Assembly: GCA_034620365.1 (NCBI GenBank)
Contig: JAQGEQ010000338.1
Coordinates: 1 to 64,000, forward strand
Direction: 5' to 3'
Source of the DNA: Pegea sp. RAD2-039
Lineage: Eukaryota > Chordata > Thaliacea > Salpida > Salpidae
DNA length: 64,000 bases
The first letter of the stretch is position 1. Every line of letters starts with the position of its first letter. A program made the translations under genes and the position numbers. Below the pieces are notes generated by a model that saw only the letters and a list, made by a program, of their open reading frames with translations, did no database searches and was not told the DNA's origin. Positions 31,131 to 44,944 of this stretch are shown piece after piece.

Positions 31131-31769
31131 AAGTTATTTCCTTTTCATATCGTTTAATCAAAATCATTATATTTCTTCGACAAGCTTCATTTATCAAAGA
31201 GTTTAATATCTTCAGTATTCATTCTTTACAATAAGATTTGACTTATAAGATGCTATCGTGAGATAACACTTATATTGATATAAAAACACCTTCTGATCAA
31301 AAGATTAAGGAAATTAAAAGTCATTAAGGAACTAATTTTATATTTTTGAATTAATTGGAAGAATATTTTGATTATTTTTGACTGACACGCAGTAGTTTTA
31401 ATGCAGTTCACAAATTTTAGATCTATTTATTATTATAGAGAGATTTAAGAGTTGTTGAAATTATAACTCGCATTTTCAATTTTTCATTTTTGATTGAAAG
31501 AAAAGATTTATGATGAAACAGTCTTTAAAAACGTCAAATTAAGGTTTTAGTTTTTTCTTACTGATCATGAAGAATTTAAAATATATTGTTTGTATAAAAA
31601 TTGCTTAGATAGCATAAAATACTCAATGAAGAAAGTAAGAAATTTAATATATGATGAATCCTAAAATATTTAAAAGAAGTTAAAAAGAAAATTACTAACA
31701 GTAAACAGATTTTAGAAACCTTCGAGCAATTTAGAGAAAGCGCTCAATCCTGATGTTCTTATGAAAAAC

Positions 31770-32260
31770 AATATTAGTTTGTGGCATCAATAGATTTTGG
31801 GCAAAAAAAAACGGTTGTTTGTTAAAAAATATTGACTTAAATGCATAAAAAAAAGATTAAAAGAAAATTATCTTACACTTTCTTAGAAAAAATATGTAAA
31901 CATCAAACAACCTCAAAATACACAAAATCTTATTTTATCTTGGAAAAAACTTACTTGATAACCAGATGCAAAAGTGCATCTTCCAAATTATTATCTTAAT
32001 TTCAAATTACGAGATAAAACGATTCCGTTTCTCTGTAAGCTGTACGGTTATATATAATTTTCATTAAATCTTAGGTTTGTGGTATCGGTAAATATTTCGA
32101 TTGCTTTAATCAATTGATATAGTTATTGTTGATATTATTTTTATAATGATACATTAGTTCAAATTAAATTTAAGTATCATTAAACTGAGCTTCCATCAAA
32201 AACAGTTATTTTATTTCTTGGTTTAACTCAAATATTAAGTTTTTTATAAATTAAAAATTA
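31770..32260 (+). repeat. Type II unit, plus strand
   Basis: An isolated core-like AGTTTGTGGCATCAA (31776-31790) comes first. Then ATGTAAACATCAAACAA at 31893, palindrome AGATGCA-AAAG-TGCATCT (31964-31981) followed by TCCAAAT. TACGGTTATATATAATTTTC starts at 32043, core AAATCTTAGGTTTGTGGTATCGG ends at 32088, and ATTGATATAGTTATTGTTGATAT follows. Confidence 0.8.
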
Positions 32261-32360
32261 ATAGTACGTTGGTTACTGTGACTATTTAAAATCTTTATTT
32301 TTTAGATAATGTAAACAAATCAGGAAAAAAAGATAAACCTACAAAAACCAAATAAACTGT

Positions 32361-33330
32361 TCCCTTTTTCGCTACTTGACGCTAGACGGTTTCTTATCAA
32401 AAAAAACTTTTAAAATACATCATTTTTTATAATTTCAATATTTTTTTGGTATTACTTTCAGTTTACAGAAGATATTAAATAATACATTTAAAATATTTGT
32501 TTTTTTAAGAATCTAGAAAAGGTTAGTAATTCATAAAATTTCCATTCAGAAAAGTAAATTTTACTTTTTGTAAATTGATAGTATCGAAGGCAACAATTTA
32601 CAACTTTTAAAATTTTAGAAACAAATTTATACTATGTGATATTTCATCTCAAGATAGAAATAAAAAAAGAATTGCCGAGCTGATATTTAATGATTTCGAT
32701 TAAATGATAATAAAAAGCAATATATTAATTTTGTTGAATGAAAAGTTTTCAATTACTAAGAAATCTGTCATTTTACCAATAACATGTTTACAAACATATT
32801 TTGTGATGAATGATAACTTAAGTTATTAAACTTATTTATTATTTACAGTTTCGTTGTAAAGTACTTTAACTACAAATTTTAAAACTTTGCAATCCTTTAC
32901 GAAAGAATGAGCTTTATTTTACTTTTCATTTCTTATAAACGTTGTTGCAATCTGAAGTGTATGGGTTCAAGTTTAAATGAAACTAATTTTATAATTTTAT
33001 TGATAAGCATTTTGTTGACAAATATTTTTCAAATAGGATATTTGATTTTAAAGTTGATAACAAAATTTATTATAAGTTTATTATTATTAAGTACTATTAT
33101 ACAAACCAAATTAGTTTAATTTTTCTTATGAAGTTTTATTTAATTTAGATTTAAAGTTATTTCTACTTCAATGATTAATTTCAGAAATTATCCGTCGTTT
33201 TGACAAATTTAAATTAAGTCAAAAGCCATGTGACTTTTTGTTTTTAAAATAGTAAATTGAGAGTACTATAAGACTCAGATTTTATTCGTTTGATCTTCAA
33301 AATAAATTTCAAAAAGGTTAAACAACATTT
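32361..33330 (+). repeat. Type I unit with leading CTCF-like motif
   Basis: CGCTACTTGACGCTAGACGG (32370-32389), GCCGAGCTGATATTTAATG at 32674, palindrome GTTGTAA-AGTA-CTTTAAC (32853-32870), TTATAAACG at 32934, variant core CAATCTGAAGTGTATGGGTTC (32948-32968) and TTTTGTTGACAAATATTT. Third member of a set with 41.4-42.3 and 53.8-54.6 kb. Confidence 0.8.
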
Positions 33331-34540
33331 TAATCTATCTTCTATGAGCTAAATCCTCATTTTTTTTTAAATAAATATTTCTTGAAAATCCTTTTTTTAT
33401 TGAAGGATAACAAATATTATGAACCAGGTTACTTTAAGATTAATAATTCCTGCTATATGTTGGGTAAAATTTATTAGTAAGTCATTTATTTCACATCTTT
33501 TCATTATTAATTATAATCATTTGATAAATTTTTTTATGGATTTGTAGAAACGTTTATACAATTTGCAATAAAACACATTGTGGTCTTTATTAAATAAAAA
33601 TGAACTGCTTTCTTGATTTTCATTTCTTTAACAAAACAAATTAAAAAAACAAATCTAATAAAAATAAAAGATTTGCAAAACAAAATTTAATCCAAAATTT
33701 AATTTGAATATTTTATTAGTATTAAGCGTTTATTTAATATCAGGAAATTAAAATGGATTTTAAAATTTTTGTCTGGCGTAATCACTACGAATTATAAATT
33801 ATAATTTTCATATTTACAAGGTTAAATATACGATTAAATTTGTATTACTAATAAAAAAGGAAAAATTTTCAAAACCAAAATAAAAAAATTGATTATTTTT
33901 AAAGTGTATTTCCGAAATTAAAGAATTACAAAACAAAGGGTACACAATTTTTTTAAATTATTCATTTTGTCTGTTTTTTATATATGATAAAATTTTTTTG
34001 AATACATAAATAAAAAACGCATCTTTGAAATTATTGATTATAACTTGAAGAAAAGTTTCCAAAGTTATAAAAATATCTGCGTATATACAACAGCTGTAAG
34101 AAATTGTATATTGCGATTTGATCAAATTATCATGCGTGCTTCAATCAATTAATATTGTTACTGGAACTTTTATTATAAAATGCTTTACTTGGTCTGATTT
34201 TAATTTGGATTATTAGTATTATAATTAATTTCATTTTTTGTTTTAAAAAGAACATTAACCTTTTTTATTGGAATTAAAAAAAACAAACATTGAACTATTT
34301 TGTTTGAATTATAAGAAAGTGTTTCATTCTAAAAGAAAAGTATAAAATTTTTACACCTTTACATTTAACTGTATTAATGATACTCGAGATGATATTTACT
34401 CATATAAAGGTTAACTATTACCGCATTTATTTTTTGATATTCAAAAGTAAAAGTTATTTTAGAATTTAAATAGTGTATAAGGCTTACAGGAAATTAAATT
34501 TTAATAAATTGTTTAATAAGTTCAAATTTATGACCTTTTT
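33331..34540. other. AT-rich DNA with a decayed type II remnant
   Basis: AACGCATCTTTGAAATTATTG (34016-34036) and TCAATCAATTAATATTGTTAC (34142-34162) recall the first and last blocks of a type II unit; the core has gone. Nothing else recognised. Confidence 0.4.
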
Positions 34541-34546
34541 TACTGC

Positions 34547-35752
34547 TTGCGTCACCAAACGGATAAAATAATTCGGTTACAAAAACAAATAAATAAACTT
34601 TCAACATTCATGGGATATATTAGTTTAATAATTTGTATATTTGTAGAATAATATTTAATTTTTTTTAACGTTAATTTTCTTGAATTAATTTTTTACTATA
34701 ATTGATTAACTTATGAATTTGGTGAGGTGAAAGATCTGTGTTGAAATCATAAAGAAAAATATCTTATATACATTGTGTTTATTTATTAATTATGTAAATA
34801 TTAAATAATATTGTTTAAATTTTGAAAAAACAAGAAATTTTTATTTATAAATATAAATAAGCTTTCTAGTCTGTTAGTACTCACAATTTAAAAACAAAAC
34901 ATTCAAATGGCTTTTGACTTAATTTCTAAAAGTCTTCATTTATCTTCGCCACCAAATTGTGTATGGGATCAAACTCAAATGAAATTAATTTTATAATTTT
35001 CTTGATAAGCAATTTGTTGACAAATTTTGTTCAAATTGAAAATTTGATTTTAAAGTTGATAAGAAATTTTTTATAAGTTTACTATTATACAAATAAAATT
35101 AGTTTATTTTTGTTGATCAAATTTTATTTAATTCAGATTAAAATTTATTCTACTTCGATGATTAAAATTAAAAATGATCAGTCATACTGACGATGCAAAA
35201 TCAAATCAAAACCATGTGACTTTTTGTTTTTAAAAATGAGACTTTTATAAGACTCACGGATTATTTTCGTTTGATCTTCAAAATAATTTATAAATCATAC
35301 AAACCTTTAAATTAATTTAATCAGCGGCTACTAAAGTATTAGATATTTGTTATTAGCCAAGATATTCTATTTCTAGAGAACGCAAACGATAAAAGCAAAA
35401 CGTTATATAAGAAATTAATGGGTTTATAATTATCTATTAGATTTAATTTAACCTGCGTACACTATTCATATTATCAAAATTACATTTGGTTTTAACTATT
35501 AAAATTTATATTCTGTAATAGTTACAATTTATTTTAGCAAACATTTGCTCGAATGTTATATTAACAATTTATATTTGTTAGATTTGTGTTTTTAGTTGAT
35601 GTATTACGATTTATTTAATTACGATTAATCGTTTACACTGAACTAGGAACTTTTGTATTCCTCAGAATTAATTTACAATTTTAACAAACTTCATGAAATT
35701 TAATGGTGAAATTAAATGTAGATTTTTTGATCATGAGATTTAACTAAATTTT
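34547..35752 (+). repeat. Type I remnant and a duplicated 0.6-kb block
   Basis: TTGCGTCACCAAACGG (34548-34563) is a weak CTCF-like motif. Core AAATTGTGTATGGGATCAAA spans 34954-34973 and CAATTTGTTGACAAATTTTG follows at about 35009; no palindrome is left. From about 35105 to 35752 the sequence matches 43018-43615 closely, for example ACTATTAAAATTTATATTC, ACGATTAATCGTTTACAC and TTTGTATTCCTCAG. Confidence 0.7.
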
Positions 35753-36480
35753 TTTTCTACAAAAAAATACAAAGAACTCTATTATAGATTGATGTTAAAA
35801 AACAGCTTTATCAAATAAAAACAATTTAAGAATAATATTTTTAAAATAAATTAATTTTAGACTTTGTCAGATTTAAAATTTCTTTCTAAGCTGTTTAAAG
35901 AATGTTAATCATAAAAGAAAGCCAGTGCTAAGTAACCTCAAGTTTTCTGATTTGCTTCACTGATCACCGTCACGCGCTGCTAGTTTTGTTGAAGATTACC
36001 AATATAGAAAAAAATATTTTCAATTCTTTAATTCTTCAGTAAAATATTCTAGAATTTATCTAAAGTTTGATAAAAATTTAATTTAACATCAATAGTTAGA
36101 TTATTTTAATCGAAATAAAAATAGAAAAACATTTCAATTTTGTTATTATTCTTTTTCATAAACTTAATCATATAAATTTTTTTTTCAGAAACTAAAAATA
36201 AAGTTTTGAGGAAACTAACATTCATATATTGATGACGTCATCATATTCTCATATCATGTTTTATATGTACTGTTACTGACATCGTTAAATGTTACACATT
36301 TTATAAATACATTTATAATGTTATTGAAGATATTATTGTTCTAATGATATTCTTGGTTTACTTAAAATCATTTATCAATAAAATAAATACTTTGTTTTTT
36401 TTAGTTAATAAAAGCTAATTTAAAATTCTTTAAGATGTACACTAATAGTGATAAGCTTGTAAATTCAGATTTTTTACTAA
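35753..36480. other. AT-rich DNA with a GC patch and a decayed type II unit
   Basis: ATCACCGTCACGCGCTGCTAG (35963-35983) is a GC-rich patch. TGACGTCA lies at 36233-36240. TTACTGACATCGTTAAATG (36271-36289) and ATAATGTTATTGAAGATATT (near 36315) are remnants of a type II core and tail. Confidence 0.45.
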
Positions 36481-36639
36481 GCTGAAATTAAATACATTTG
36501 ATTTAAAAAAATTGTTTCTAATAGAACAAAAAATGTTGAATAATTTGAAAATTTTAAATTTTTGTTTTTGCAATACAAATTTCAACATTATGTTAAAATA
36601 ACAAACTTAAAATAATAAAAATTTAATAATATAACAAAG

Positions 36640-37000
36640 GTTTGAATATAACAATAATATAAAAGTTATATTTTGTCATAATACAAGTAACGCGTTTAAA
36701 ATAGAAATACAATTTTAACTCAAAATTTTTATGTCATTTCTCGTGAAAAATGAAAACAGTTTATTTAATTGATTTACTAAACTAAATTTCGTTGAATAAT
36801 ATTTCAACTCAAAAATTGGATCAAATAATTATAAGCATTAATTACTAGATAATCCATTGTTAGTTTTCATCATATATTACTTTGTCGCAATCTAGAGTTT
36901 GTGGCATCAAGTTCAAACGAATTCTTTTTTAAAGTTGTTATAAAATCTTTAGAAAATATCCACGATTAAATAATTTCTTTTTCTTTAAAAATATTTAATA
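36640..37000 (+). repeat. Type I unit, plus strand
   Basis: GTTGAATAATATTTCAAC palindrome near 36791-36808, TATATTAC at 36873, core CAATCTAGAGTTTGTGGCATCAAG (36888-36911), followed by TTCAAACGAATTC. Confidence 0.8.
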
Positions 37001-37600
37001 CATACACATTAAACTTACAATAAGTTAAAACTTGTAACAATGTTTATGTAATTCAAATAAGTGTATAGTATGCGCAAAAACAGTCACAAAAGTAATTCTA
37101 AAATTATATATTTTAAAACAAGATAAAAATGTTCTTTGAAAATTTATGGTTTTTTTTTCTTTCACTAATACAAAAAAACTTATTGATTGATAAGATAAAT
37201 AAACACATCTTTCAAATTATGGATCTAAAATCGGTACAATATACAAAATCATAATCATCTTTGCATTGTAAATAAGCCTTAAGAAAAAAAAATCGTTTTT
37301 TTTATTTGAAAGAAGATTGCGGTTTTAGCAAATAATATGCATCCTTCTATCAATTGAAATTTTCAAGAAAAATTTATTATTAGAATTTTAGTCTTATTTT
37401 AACTTTTAAATTTATGTGAAATGACTATTTTCATTATTTTAATTTACGAAATTTTACTTTTTGTAACCGAGATATTCTATACGCTAGATGACGCAAAAAT
37501 AAAAACAAAAAAAATATATATCTTGGTTTTTGAACTTGTAATACAAAGCTAATTTTTTATAAACTTTAAAAGATATTCAAACTCTTAAAATTAATTTTGC
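37001..37600. other. AT-rich DNA with one CTCF-like motif
   Basis: TACGCTAGATGACGC at 37480-37494 matches the CTCF core at most positions. No exon or RNA gene seen. Confidence 0.4.
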
Positions 37601-37604
37601 GTTT

Positions 37605-40600
37605 ACATACTCATCAAATATATATTTTTAGATTATCAAAGACTAAAAAGCAAATCAGTTTTTATAATAATAACTAATCTCAGTTGTTTTATCTATTTTC
37701 AAGATAAATAATATAATGTTTCGAAATCATATTAAGATTGAAATATTTTTTTATGATTGATAGCGCACTATAGTGGAAATGAAAACTTCAAATAGAATTA
37801 CAGTTTTTAACAAAAGTGTATCAAATTTCTTTGAAAATGTTTACAGCTGATCTCTAGCAATAATTTTATGTATACTGTAAAGTATATTTACAGTTTTAGA
37901 AAATTAGAAGTTTGTTTATTTATTTTATTGCATGTACAAAAGCTGTTTTCACTTTCTAGTGACATTTTTGAATTCATATTCACAAAATCAAAGTTGCTTT
38001 TAAATAACTTTTTTATTATGAATAGCTTAGAAAGTCAACAAAAAATCTTTATTTTTAAATTCTTAAGCAAAAAATTATAATTTTTTCTTTTTAGTCTGTG
38101 CGTCACCTAGCAGTTATCGTGTTTTGGTTACAACAACAAATATTCAGAAACATAATTAGTATTTTATTGAACCACTTTAATGAATTGTACAATTTGTAGA
38201 TTGCTGGATGTTTTGTGCAACGAAGCAAAATAATTTTTTTTTGTTTTTTTTAACGTTAAAAAATAATTGATAAGGCTTTTCTTTGTATATATTTTTTAAA
38301 CAGAGTTAAATCGTTAAAAATCAAATTTCAAATTGACTAAATTTTCCAAATGCCAAATAAAACCTTCTATAAAAAATAGTTTCCAAAATGAACAGAACTT
38401 GTAATGTTAGTGCAAAAAAATTTTGGTTAAATAACATAATTCTAATTGTAGATTACAACATTGCTTTAAATTTATTCTAATCAATATTCACAGAAAAAAT
38501 TTATCTGGCATTTTAAACGTGTAATTATTAATTTATTAATTACAAATATTAATTTTGCTGCTTAGTTTTCTATTTTAACTAGAATTCTGAGTAGAAATAC
38601 TTAGTTTGCTCAAAAAAAATTTTTTCCTAATTATTAAATACAATTATATTAAGATGTGTACATCAATGATATAAACCTCTAAGTATAAATTTGTTGAATG
38701 TCAAGTTTTGTACAGAATAAAAACTCAAGAAATTCAACTTATTTAATAAATGAAGTTTTGTTGAAAAGTAGTTTAACTCTAAATTTTTAAGCAGCTAAGA
38801 CCAAAAATACTGAATGAAATATTTTCTATATTTTGCTTATATGGCAAGCCAACAAATAATTAAGATGATTTTATTGAGTTTTTTTGTTGAATATTTTCCC
38901 TTGACTTAGTATCTGTAATTACGCATAAAATTTTCAATTTCAATAGAATTGTTAGAATTTTGAAGAATGAATGAAACAACAACTAAAGCTAATTACATCA
39001 TTAATTTGATTGAGTAACTGAAATACAAACTTTTGTTATTTGTAGAAATAATTTAACTTAATTTTTATTTGTATAAAAAATTGTATTGAATTGCCAAAAA
39101 TATAAAAAAGGAATAAAGTTTTAAAGAGAATTTCTCCTGAGTATCTTATTTACTTGTTGCTTCACTCTTCATTTATACACTTATATAATATCGACATAAA
39201 ATCTGATGTTTGTGGTATCGTTGAATGTTGCTCATTTTATAAATACATTTTTAATTTTATTGAAAATATTATTGTGATAAGGATATTATTGGTTTGCTTT
39301 AAAATTAGATATCAGTAAAATAATTAATTTACTTTTTTTAGTTCATAAAAGCTAATTTAAAATTATTCAAACTCTAAACTATTTGTAGTAAGCTTGTAAA
39401 TGGAGATTTTATTAAGCTAAAATAAAAAAAGTGTAATTAAAAAAATTGTTGCTAAAAAAGATAGAAAAATATAACATAATTTTATTCACTATATGTAAAT
39501 AAACGAAATATTTTGACTATTGTTTGGAAAAAATTGCTTAAAAAGCTAAACGGTTAATTATGATAAAGAACAAACAACTTGTAATGATTAATTTTCATTT
39601 TTACTTTTCAAAAAAACTTTTCTGAAACTATTTCCAGAAATATTTTGAAGATTAAACCAACAGTATTTCTAAGACTTATAATACTCACAATTTAAAAACA
39701 AAAAAAAGATCACATGACTGTTGACTTAGTTTTTTAAAAACCTCAACCTGTTAGAATCGCAACAAATAAATTTCTGTTGAAACATCAAAGTAACTTTAAA
39801 TTAAATAAAACTTCGTAACAAACTTACTTTTAATCTATTTTTAATCTTAACCTACTTTTGTTTACTACGAAAATAGATTTATAATCAAGTTTTCTTATCA
39901 ACTTAAAATCGATCTTTATATTTCAGCATTATCTGTCAACAAGAAGTTTATTATTGAAACTAGAAAATTTTAATCGTTTGAACTTGATCCCACAAACACT
40001 AGATTTCAGAAAAGTTTATAAATAATAAAAAGTACATTAAAACTTGAAACTATAAGCTTGATAAAACTGTTTCGAAATTTGGAGTTGAATTAGTTTTCAG
40101 CGAAATTAAAATTAAGTAGAATAACTTGAGTTTCTATTCTCTACAACAAATAACAAAAAAGTAATTTAGTTCAAAGCTTGTAAACATATAGTTACTGACA
40201 ACGTGATAGAATTTTTAGGAATAAAAAACTTATATTTCAACAAAATTAGTATACTACTTATATTCTAGATAAAAAAAAGTAAAATTAATCAGCAAAATAT
40301 ATATTTTTTTGTTTTATATTATTTAACGGAAATCAATCAGTATCAGTTCAACAAATCTCTTTTTAATAATCATAAAAGTTCAAATCAATCGACAAATATC
40401 AAGAAATTTGAACATTTTTGTTTGTAAGATGAAGAATCATATATTATTTTTTCGTTTACAGAATTGTAAACGTTTTAATTATTTAAGGTTAATAATCTAA
40501 TTTAAAAATAGTAAATTTTTTACTAATATCAACTATCAATTTATTTTGAATTATTAACATTGACAGTTATATTATAGTTAATAATTTAATGAAAAATATT

Positions 40601-42220
40601 TTTATTTCGAAATAAGAACTTTGAGGAAAAACTAAAACTTTAAATTAGATTATCATTTTCAATTGCTGATCTTACAAGAAACCAACTACTAAAGACCTAT
40701 AGTCCTTATTCTAATGCTTTGAAGATTTTAGATAAAAGCATTTAAAGTTTTTGGTAAAAAGTAACCTGAAAAAGTAAACATGAACCAATCTACAAATTAT
40801 AAAAATCTGTAAAATATTTTAACAGAAGACTATTGAAGGTTTAAATATTTGTTGTTGTGCGCACCTTACAAATAAAGTTATGAACCATTTTTATTTCATA
40901 TCTGAAAAACTAAAAATATTTGAAAATTTAAATTACACTTCTACAAAGAAGATGTAAACATCAAGCAATCAAAAAATTAAGTAAAAGAAAATTACAATAT
41001 TTGATAATCAGATGCAAAAGTGCATCTTCCAAATAAATAGGTCGATGGAGAATTAGTAACTAAACGTCTTCACTTACTCGTTAGCTTTACGGTCTTATAT
41101 AATCTTCATTCAATCTTATGCTTGTGGTATCGGTAAATTTTTCGATTGCTGTATTCAATCGATAATGTTATTGATAATATCATTTTTAGCTGAACTTCTA
41201 TTTAAACGGTTTTTTTTTATTTCTTTATTCTTCTCAATGAATAATTTTGTTATTTATAATTATGGTTATATAATATTGAATTCTAATTTAAACTGAATGT
41301 TGTATAGTGTAACTAGTATTTAAAAAATTTAAAATAAATAGTACATTGGTAAGTGTGGTTATTTAAAAACTGTATTGTTTTAGAAAATGTAAACAAGTAA
41401 GAACTACGAGATAAATCTACAAAAAACAAATCAACTGTTTCTTTTTCCGCTACTTGGCGCTAGACAGTATCTTATGAAAAAAATCTTTAAAAATATATTA
41501 TTTTTTTATAATTTTAATATTTTTTTGGTATTAATTTCAGCTTACAGAAAATATTATCTAACATATTTTAATATTTTCATTTTTTATTAATCTAGAAAAG
41601 GTTAGTAATTTATATATTTTCCAATCATAAAAGTTATTTTTACTCTTTGTAAATTAATATATCGAAAGAAAAAATTCACAACTTTTAAAACTTTAGAAAC
41701 ACAATAATATTTTTTGATATTTCATCTCATGATAGAAAAAACAGAATTGCCGAGCTGATATTTAATGATTTCGATTAAATGATAATAAAAAGCAAAATAC
41801 TAGTTTTGCTGAATGAAAAGTTTTCATTTATTAAAAAATCTGTCATATTTCCAATAACATGTTTACAAACATATTTTGTGATGAATAATAACTCAAGTTA
41901 TTAAACTTATTTATTATTTACAGTTTCGTTGTAAAGTACTTTAACTAAAAATTTTAAAACTTTGCAATCCTTTACGAAAGATTGAGCTTTATTTTACTTT
42001 TCATTTAATAAATGTTTTTGCAATCTGAAGTGTATGGGATCAAGTTCAAATGAAACTAATTTTATAATTTTATTGATAAGCATTTTGTTGAGAAATATTG
42101 TTCAAATAGAAAATTTGATTTAAAGTTGATAAGAAAATTTATTTTAAGTTTACTATTATATACACAAAATTAGTTTAATTTTTCTTATGAAGTTTTATTT
42201 ATTTCAGATTTAAATTTACT
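37605..42220 (+). repeat. 4.6-kb duplicated segment, copy A
   Basis: Direct repeat of about 49338-54598. In order: CTCF-like GATAGCGCACTATAGTGG (37759-37776), block P with palindrome CTGTAAAGTATATTTACAG (near 37876-37894) and TGCGTCACCTAGCAG (38099-38113), a type I remnant at 38.5-38.8 kb, a type II core (39208-39220) without its palindrome, a type I unit on minus (core 39985-39996), a type II unit on plus (palindrome 41010-41027, core 41120-41133), CTCF-like CCGCTACTTGGCGCTAGAC (41447-41465) and a type I unit on plus (core 42021-42044). Two ORFs of 60-75 codons here are A/T-driven. Confidence 0.85.
41010..41205 (+). repeat. Type II unit, best-preserved example
   Basis: Palindrome AGATGCA-AAAG-TGCATCT (41010-41027), spacer of about 60 bases, TACGGTCTTATATAATCTTC from 41088, core CAATCTTATGCTTGTGG (41111-41127) then TATCGGTAAATTTTTCG, and CAATCGATAATGTTATTGATAA whose TCGATAA/TTATTGA arms can pair. 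The AAATTTTT after the core loosely resembles an Sm site, but the flanking G residues are missing here. Confidence 0.8.
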
Positions 42221-43615
42221 TCTAATTAGAAGACTAAAATTAAAAATGATCAATCGTACTGACGATGAAAAATTAAATCAAAAGCTATGTGACTTTTTGT
42301 TTTTAAAAATGAGAGTACTGTAGGACTTAGAAATCATTTTCGTTTGATCTTCAAACTAATTTGCAATTCATACAAACTATTAAAGTAATTTATCTAGAGA
42401 TTATTAATGTTCTAGATATTTCTTCTAAGCCAAGATATTCTATTTGCTAGAGAACGCAAACGATAAAAGCAAAAGTTAAAATTAATATTTTTATCTATTA
42501 ATGTCATAATTTTATATATATAATATTTTAAGTTATTTTCTTGCTTAATGATTACACAAGAATAAGTTTTGAATTATTATTTATTTTCCCAAGATTGAAG
42601 TAAACGCTTACAACTTGTAATGTATTCTATTAAACTATTAATGAAATTTTGTTTTTTTTTCTTCACTTTTATTAGATTTTTATAATTATTACTGCAAGTT
42701 TGAATTTGCAGTAAGTTTTAATGTAAAAAGTCGCAAAAGAAACTTTCTGGATAATCTAAAAAAAATCTATAAAACTAAAAAGACCGTTAGTTTCTCTTTT
42801 TGTTTTTAAAATCAAATATAAAATAAACAGTTAAAAAAAGTTAAAATAAATAATTAAATTTCATAAATTATTTTTAATAGAAGATAAATTTTTTGACTTC
42901 AATGTTTTGAGATAATTTAAAAACTTTTGATAACGATCAATCTATGAAAATACTAAAAAACTTTTTATAAAAGTTCTCATCCTCTTTTTTTAAAAAGCCA
43001 TTCTCTGTTGTTTTCATGATTTTTTTGATCAATTTTTATTTAATTCAGATTTTAATTTATTCTACTTCGATGATTAAAATTAAAAATGACCAGTCGTACT
43101 GACGATCAAAAATTAAATCAAAACCATGTGAATTTTTGTTTTTAAAAATGAAACTTTTATAAGACTCACGGATTATTTTCGTTTGATCTTCAAAATAATT
43201 TACAAATCATTAAAGTAATTTGTCAAGCGAATAATTAATGTGTAAGAACGCAAACGATAGAAGCAAAAAGCTATAGTTAAGGGGTTTTTAACTAATTTTA
43301 AAGATTTAATTTAACTTGTTTTCGCTATTCATATTATCAAAGTTACATTTGGTTTCAACTATTAAAATTTATATTCTGTAATATTTACAATTTATTTTAG
43401 CAAACATTAGCTCGAATTTTACATATACAATTTAAATTTGTTAAATTTGTGTTTATAGTTGCTTTATTACGATTTATTTAATTACGATTAATCGTTTACA
43501 CTGAACTAACAACTTTTGTATTCCTCAGAATTAATTTACAACTTTAACAAACTTCATGATATTTAATGGTGAAATAAAATGTAGATTATTTGATGATGAG
43601 ATTTAACTAAATTAT
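42221..43615. repeat. AT-rich DNA ending in the second copy of the 0.6-kb block
   Basis: TTGCTAGAGAACGC (42445-42458) is a weak CTCF-like motif, shared with 35370-35383. 43018-43615 is the copy of 35105-35752. Between them only A/T-rich sequence is seen. Confidence 0.6.
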
Positions 43616-43639
43616 ATTTTAAAGAAATTACTATCTCTG

Positions 43640-43890
43640 TATTTCTTACTTATGAAAAATACTTAGTTGATAAACAGATGCAAAAGTGCATCTTCCAAAT
43701 ATTGCATTTATAAATACTGGATTTGGTATTTCAGTGAAAAAAGGACTTGTAAATGTTATATATAATCTGCATAAGAACCTACGTTTGTGGTTTCATCGAA
43801 AATTAGTTATACTTTAATCATTTAAAATCATATTCAAAAGACTATTACATTTTTACTAACGTTATTTTGTTTAATTTACTAAATTAATTA
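43640..43890 (+). repeat. Type II unit, plus strand, diverged core
   Basis: Perfect palindrome AGATGCA-AAAG-TGCATCT at 43676-43693 then TCCAAAT. TTATATATAATCTGC at 43756 and core CCTACGTTTGTGGTTTCATCG (43779-43799). Confidence 0.75.
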
Positions 43891-44439
43891 TATAATGCTT
43901 TTTTAAGTTTTTTTGAAGATTACATAATACATAAAAATTATAAATCGTTGAAAGATGTAACAAATATTAAAAATTTTTTTGAAATTTTAGGATACTTTAT
44001 TAGAGAGTAAAAGGAATAGAATTATTATCTAATGAAAAAAATTTTGAAAATGGTTTCTTATTTTTCTATTTTTATTAAATAGATTATTGTCTAGCTTAGT
44101 GACTATGCCAGAAAAATTTAAACTTTGTTTTAACTAAATATAAATACTTAAGTCTCAGAAAGTTTTTTTACGAAAATTATATAGATAGAAGCATATATCA
44201 ATCAGTATATTTCTCTTATTAATAGAATTGTATAAAAAACTATTATGACTAAGTACTTTGCAAGATGCCCTCTTTCATCTATATATTAAACACTTATTCA
44301 TAATAGTAAGAAATATAAAATTTCTACAGTTCTTTTAATTTTTAGCTCGAATTTTAAACTTCTGTTTTTTCAAAAAACTTATTTTGGTTCAATTTATTTT
44401 GTTTATGTTTTACAAATAATCTAAGAAAAGTCAATATAT

Positions 44440-44725
44440 TTGAAAAACAATTATAAACAGTTTATTTACATTAGTCTTAAAAAGTAATTTTTTTACTCAT
44501 TACACCAATATAATAATATTTAAAATTACTTTTTTGTTTCTATTTGTAGAGAACTGAAACTCAGGTTGCTAATTGAATTTTCGTTGAATATTATTTCAAC
44601 TCTAAATTTAACCCTTTAATTATTTTCTAACGCTTTGTTATTGTCTAGAGAATAAAAGATCAAGTTCCAACGAAATAATTTTCGTAGTTTTTATATTGAG
44701 CTCTATGTCAACAAAAAATAAATAA
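44440..44725 (+). repeat. Type I unit, plus strand, decayed
   Basis: CTGAAACTCAGGTTGC near 44556, GTTGAATATTATTTCAAC (44584-44601), a decayed core ATTGTCTAGAGAATAAAAGATCAAG near 44640-44665 and ATGTCAACAAAAA. Confidence 0.6.
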
Positions 44726-44944
44726 AAGATAATATTTATTACTTTTATTGCTTATTAGCATATTTACTTTTAACTATCAATGTTGAAATTGTGTTGACTA
44801 TAAACCTATTGCTTTATAACCATGATTCAGTATAATCAACATTATTATTTTATTAAGTAAATAGACGAAATTTTATAATTTATTTTCAGAACTAAGAAAA
44901 CCAAAGTAATTATTTTACTGTTAGTTGATATACAGTTGAACCGA

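Noticed and set aside
37868..38080. 70-codon ORF in block P as a gene
   Set aside because: Hydrophobic A/T-driven sequence. Related copies share only about 25 codons of frame.
41088..41150. Planarian- or nematode-type spliced-leader RNA gene
   Set aside because: TACGGTCTTAT and a following ATG recall flatworm leaders, but no GT donor sits at the expected place and most copies lack a good Sm site. Kept only as a hypothesis in the findings.
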